Shown here in pieces: positions 62,823 to 64,000 of a stretch of DNA of 64,000 nt (the stretch's first letter is position 1; every line of letters begins with the position of its first letter). The stretch is taken from contig NC_014377.1 of NCBI RefSeq assembly GCF_000144645.1, forward strand, positions 1,922,001-1,986,000, given 5' to 3'. The notes beneath the pieces were generated by a model, which was not told the origin of the DNA, did not search any database, and saw only the letters and a list, made by a program, of their open reading frames with translations. The position numbers were made by a program, and so were the translations under genes. The DNA comes from Thermosediminibacter oceani DSM 16646 (GTDB lineage Bacteria; Bacillota; Thermosediminibacteria; Thermosediminibacterales; Thermosediminibacteraceae).

Positions 62823-63636
62823 TTAATCTCCTCCAATACAAGAGGTTTGGCTTTTTCTCGTTCAGCTGGTAAACTTCTTTAAGCATGTTCTTCAGGGTCT
62901 TAACGTCCAGGTAGCGGCTCAGCTTACCTTCTTTAGCCACGGATATTACGCCGGTTTCCTCCGAAACTATTATGGCCACGGCGTCGGACTGCTCCGTAAC
63001 GCCCAAAGCCGCCCTGTGCCTGGTGCCCAGCTCCTTGCTGAGGTTGGGGTTTTCCGTCAGGGGAAAGTAGCAGCCCGCAGCCATTATCTTGTCATTGCGT
63101 ATTATAACTGCTCCGTCGTGAAGGGGGGTATTGGGTATGAATATATTGATCAGGAGTTCTGCCGTCACATAACCCCCTATATTGACGCCGGTCTCGATAT
63201 ACTCGTTGAGGCCGGTCTGCCTTTCCAATACTATGAGTGCACCTATTTTGTTTTTTGAAAGCTCCTCGGCGGCCTCCGCCAGGTTATCGATGAGCCGGTG
63301 CAGATCCTCTTCCCCCAGGCCGAAGAGCGGGCTTGCGAAAAACCTGCTCCTGCCCAGCTGTTCCAGGGCTCGCCTCAACTCCGGCTGGAATACGACGAGA
63401 AGCGCTATGACACCGACGGTCGTGGCGTTCTTCAACAGCCAGTTTATGGTGTAAAGGCCGAGCCATTCGCTCACCTTTGTAAATACCACGAATACAATGA
63501 GGCCTCTTAAGAGCTGCACCGCCCGCGTGCCGCGGATGAGCTGTATCGCCTTGTAAGAAACGTAAGCCACAATGGCTATATCGAGAAGGTCCATCAACCG
63601 GAAGCCCTTGAAAAGCTCAAAAAGCTGTAAAGACAT
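62815..63636 (-). CDS. cdaA: Diadenylate cyclase CdaA
   Basis: A 273-residue membrane enzyme making c-di-AMP from two ATP. Three N-terminal transmembrane helices (about residues 15-90: LLDIAIVAYVSYKAIQLI, LLRGLIVFVVFTKVSEWLG, TVGVIALLVVFQPELRRAL) precede the DAC domain with the catalytic DGAVIIRNDKI and GTRHRAALG (RHR) motifs. ATG 63636 behind AGGTGGAAAG. First gene of cdaA-cdaR-glmM. Stop TAG. c-di-AMP controls potassium uptake and osmolyte and wall homeostasis in Firmicutes. Confidence 0.96.
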   Translation of the reverse strand: MSLQLFELFKGFRLMDLLDIAIVAYVSYKAIQLIRGTRAVQLLRGLIVFVVFTKVSEWLGLYTINWLLKNATTVGVIALLVVFQPELRRALEQLGRSRFFASPLFGLGEEDLHRLIDNLAEAAEELSKNKIGALIVLERQTGLNEYIETGVNIGGYVTAELLINIFIPNTPLHDGAVIIRNDKIMAAGCYFPLTENPNLSKELGTRHRAALGVTEQSDAVAIIVSEETGVISVAKEGKLSRYLDVKTLKNMLKEVYQLNEKKPNLLYWRRLNG

Positions 63637-63668
63637 CTTTCCACCTCATGGCCCGTAATCTACTTAAT

Positions 63669-63677
63669 ATTATAACA
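63669..63677 (-). promoter_or_regulatory. Extended -10 promoter of the cdaA operon
   Basis: On the minus strand TGTTATAAT, a perfect TATAAT preceded by the TG element, about 33 bases before the cdaA start. No good -35 box. Confidence 0.55.
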
Positions 63678-63713
63678 TGTTATAAGGAATAAATATATTT
63701 TGCCACAAAATTT

Positions 63714-64000
63714 CTAAGCTTGCTTCGTGCCGAATCTGGTCTCAAGAGTGATACCCAGGGAAAGTATGAAGACCACCAGGGAAACAATGCCTCCGACGTA
63801 AGGCACAAGCTGTACCAGCCAGAGCGCCAACGCCCCCAGGAGGTATTCCGTGAAAAGATTAGTATTTATGCGAAGGTGTACGTTTAGCTTTCTCCCCAGG
63901 AATACGCTTATCGCAAGATATCCGAAAAACCCGGCGGCAACCACCAAAATTATGACAGCAGGTATCAAAGGGATCCCAATGAGGGTGAACACGAGAAGCA
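63714..64000 (-). CDS. Membrane protein, C-terminal part (gene runs off the window)
   Basis: The frame is open to the window edge, so only the last 95 residues or so are visible. Two or three hydrophobic helices (IPLIPAVIILVVAAGFFGYL, LLGALALWLVQLVPYVGGIV, LVVFILSLGI) surround a short hydrophilic LGRKLNVHLRINTN loop. The LVPYVGGIVSLVVFILSLGI end resembles the membrane-spanning C-terminus found in some bactofilin-like or polymer-forming cytoskeletal proteins of Firmicutes; without the N-terminus this stays tentative. Stop TAG. Confidence 0.6.
   Translation of the reverse strand, partial: LLVFTLIGIPLIPAVIILVVAAGFFGYLAISVFLGRKLNVHLRINTNLFTEYLLGALALWLVQLVPYVGGIVSLVVFILSLGITLETRFGTKQA

Overview
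The window looks like the chromosome of a Gram-positive, low-to-mid GC anaerobic, probably thermophilic Firmicute (Thermosediminibacterales/Thermoanaerobacterales-like). This is inferred from gene content and order: alr followed by a CopG/MazF pair, cdaA-cdaR-glmM-glmS with a glmS ribozyme, strong AGGAGG ribosome-binding sites, a Hsp20 gene, and a Gram-positive type IV pilus locus with PilB/PilT/PilC/PilMNO. No rRNA, intact tRNA or CRISPR array was found.

Layout. (1) 1-3526, minus: acpS, nnrD/E, alr, ribbon-helix-helix antitoxin and the start of mazF, a tightly overlapping housekeeping and toxin-antitoxin operon. (2) 3673-5830: hsp20 with a good promoter, then an IS1182-family element lying inside a duplicated terminator hairpin. 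(3) 5851-16758, minus: an 11-gene type IV pilus cluster (pilB, pilT, pilC, pilA, pilD, three minor-pilin genes, pilM, pilN, pilO). A cyclic-di-GMP-I (GEMM) riboswitch with an overlapping terminator sits between pilT and pilC. (4) 16797-26274: metabolic and accessory genes (GNAT, XRE-cupin regulator, M24 peptidase, APC permease, PNPOx-like protein, PaaK/CapK-like ligase, a decayed DUF4846 lipoprotein gene, a MntA/HepT pair, a large metallo-beta-lactamase-fold protein). (5) 26468-44704: a defence-like island with a GIY-YIG protein and amber-interrupted neighbour, an amber-interrupted GmrSD-type DUF262 gene, an IS110 element with a probable bridge-RNA region, then a four-gene unit (PLD/SNF2 helicase, DUF4391, type III Mod, type III Res), a UvrD-like helicase and rmuC. 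(6) 45034-57580: a mobile-element and pseudogene zone with two IS21-family elements, an IS3-family element nested in one of them, split or truncated genes (GNAT, DUF47, Imm5-like, ACR3, TrkH/VanZ) and a frameshifted rifampin phosphotransferase gene. (7) 57975-64000, minus: glmS with its ribozyme, glmM, cdaR, cdaA and part of a membrane protein.

How the genes fit together. PilB/PilT power extension and retraction of pili made from PilA, processed by PilD and assembled on PilC/PilMNO. The riboswitch would let c-di-GMP control everything from pilC onward. cdaA-cdaR-glmM-glmS links c-di-AMP signalling to amino-sugar and wall synthesis, with GlcN6P feedback through the ribozyme. The Mod/Res pair with its co-transcribed helicase and DUF4391 protein is the best candidate for a poorly described defence system. 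Four genes carry a single in-frame TAG. TAG is also an ordinary stop for about ten genes here, so these are more likely nonsense mutations or suppressed codons than a reassigned code.
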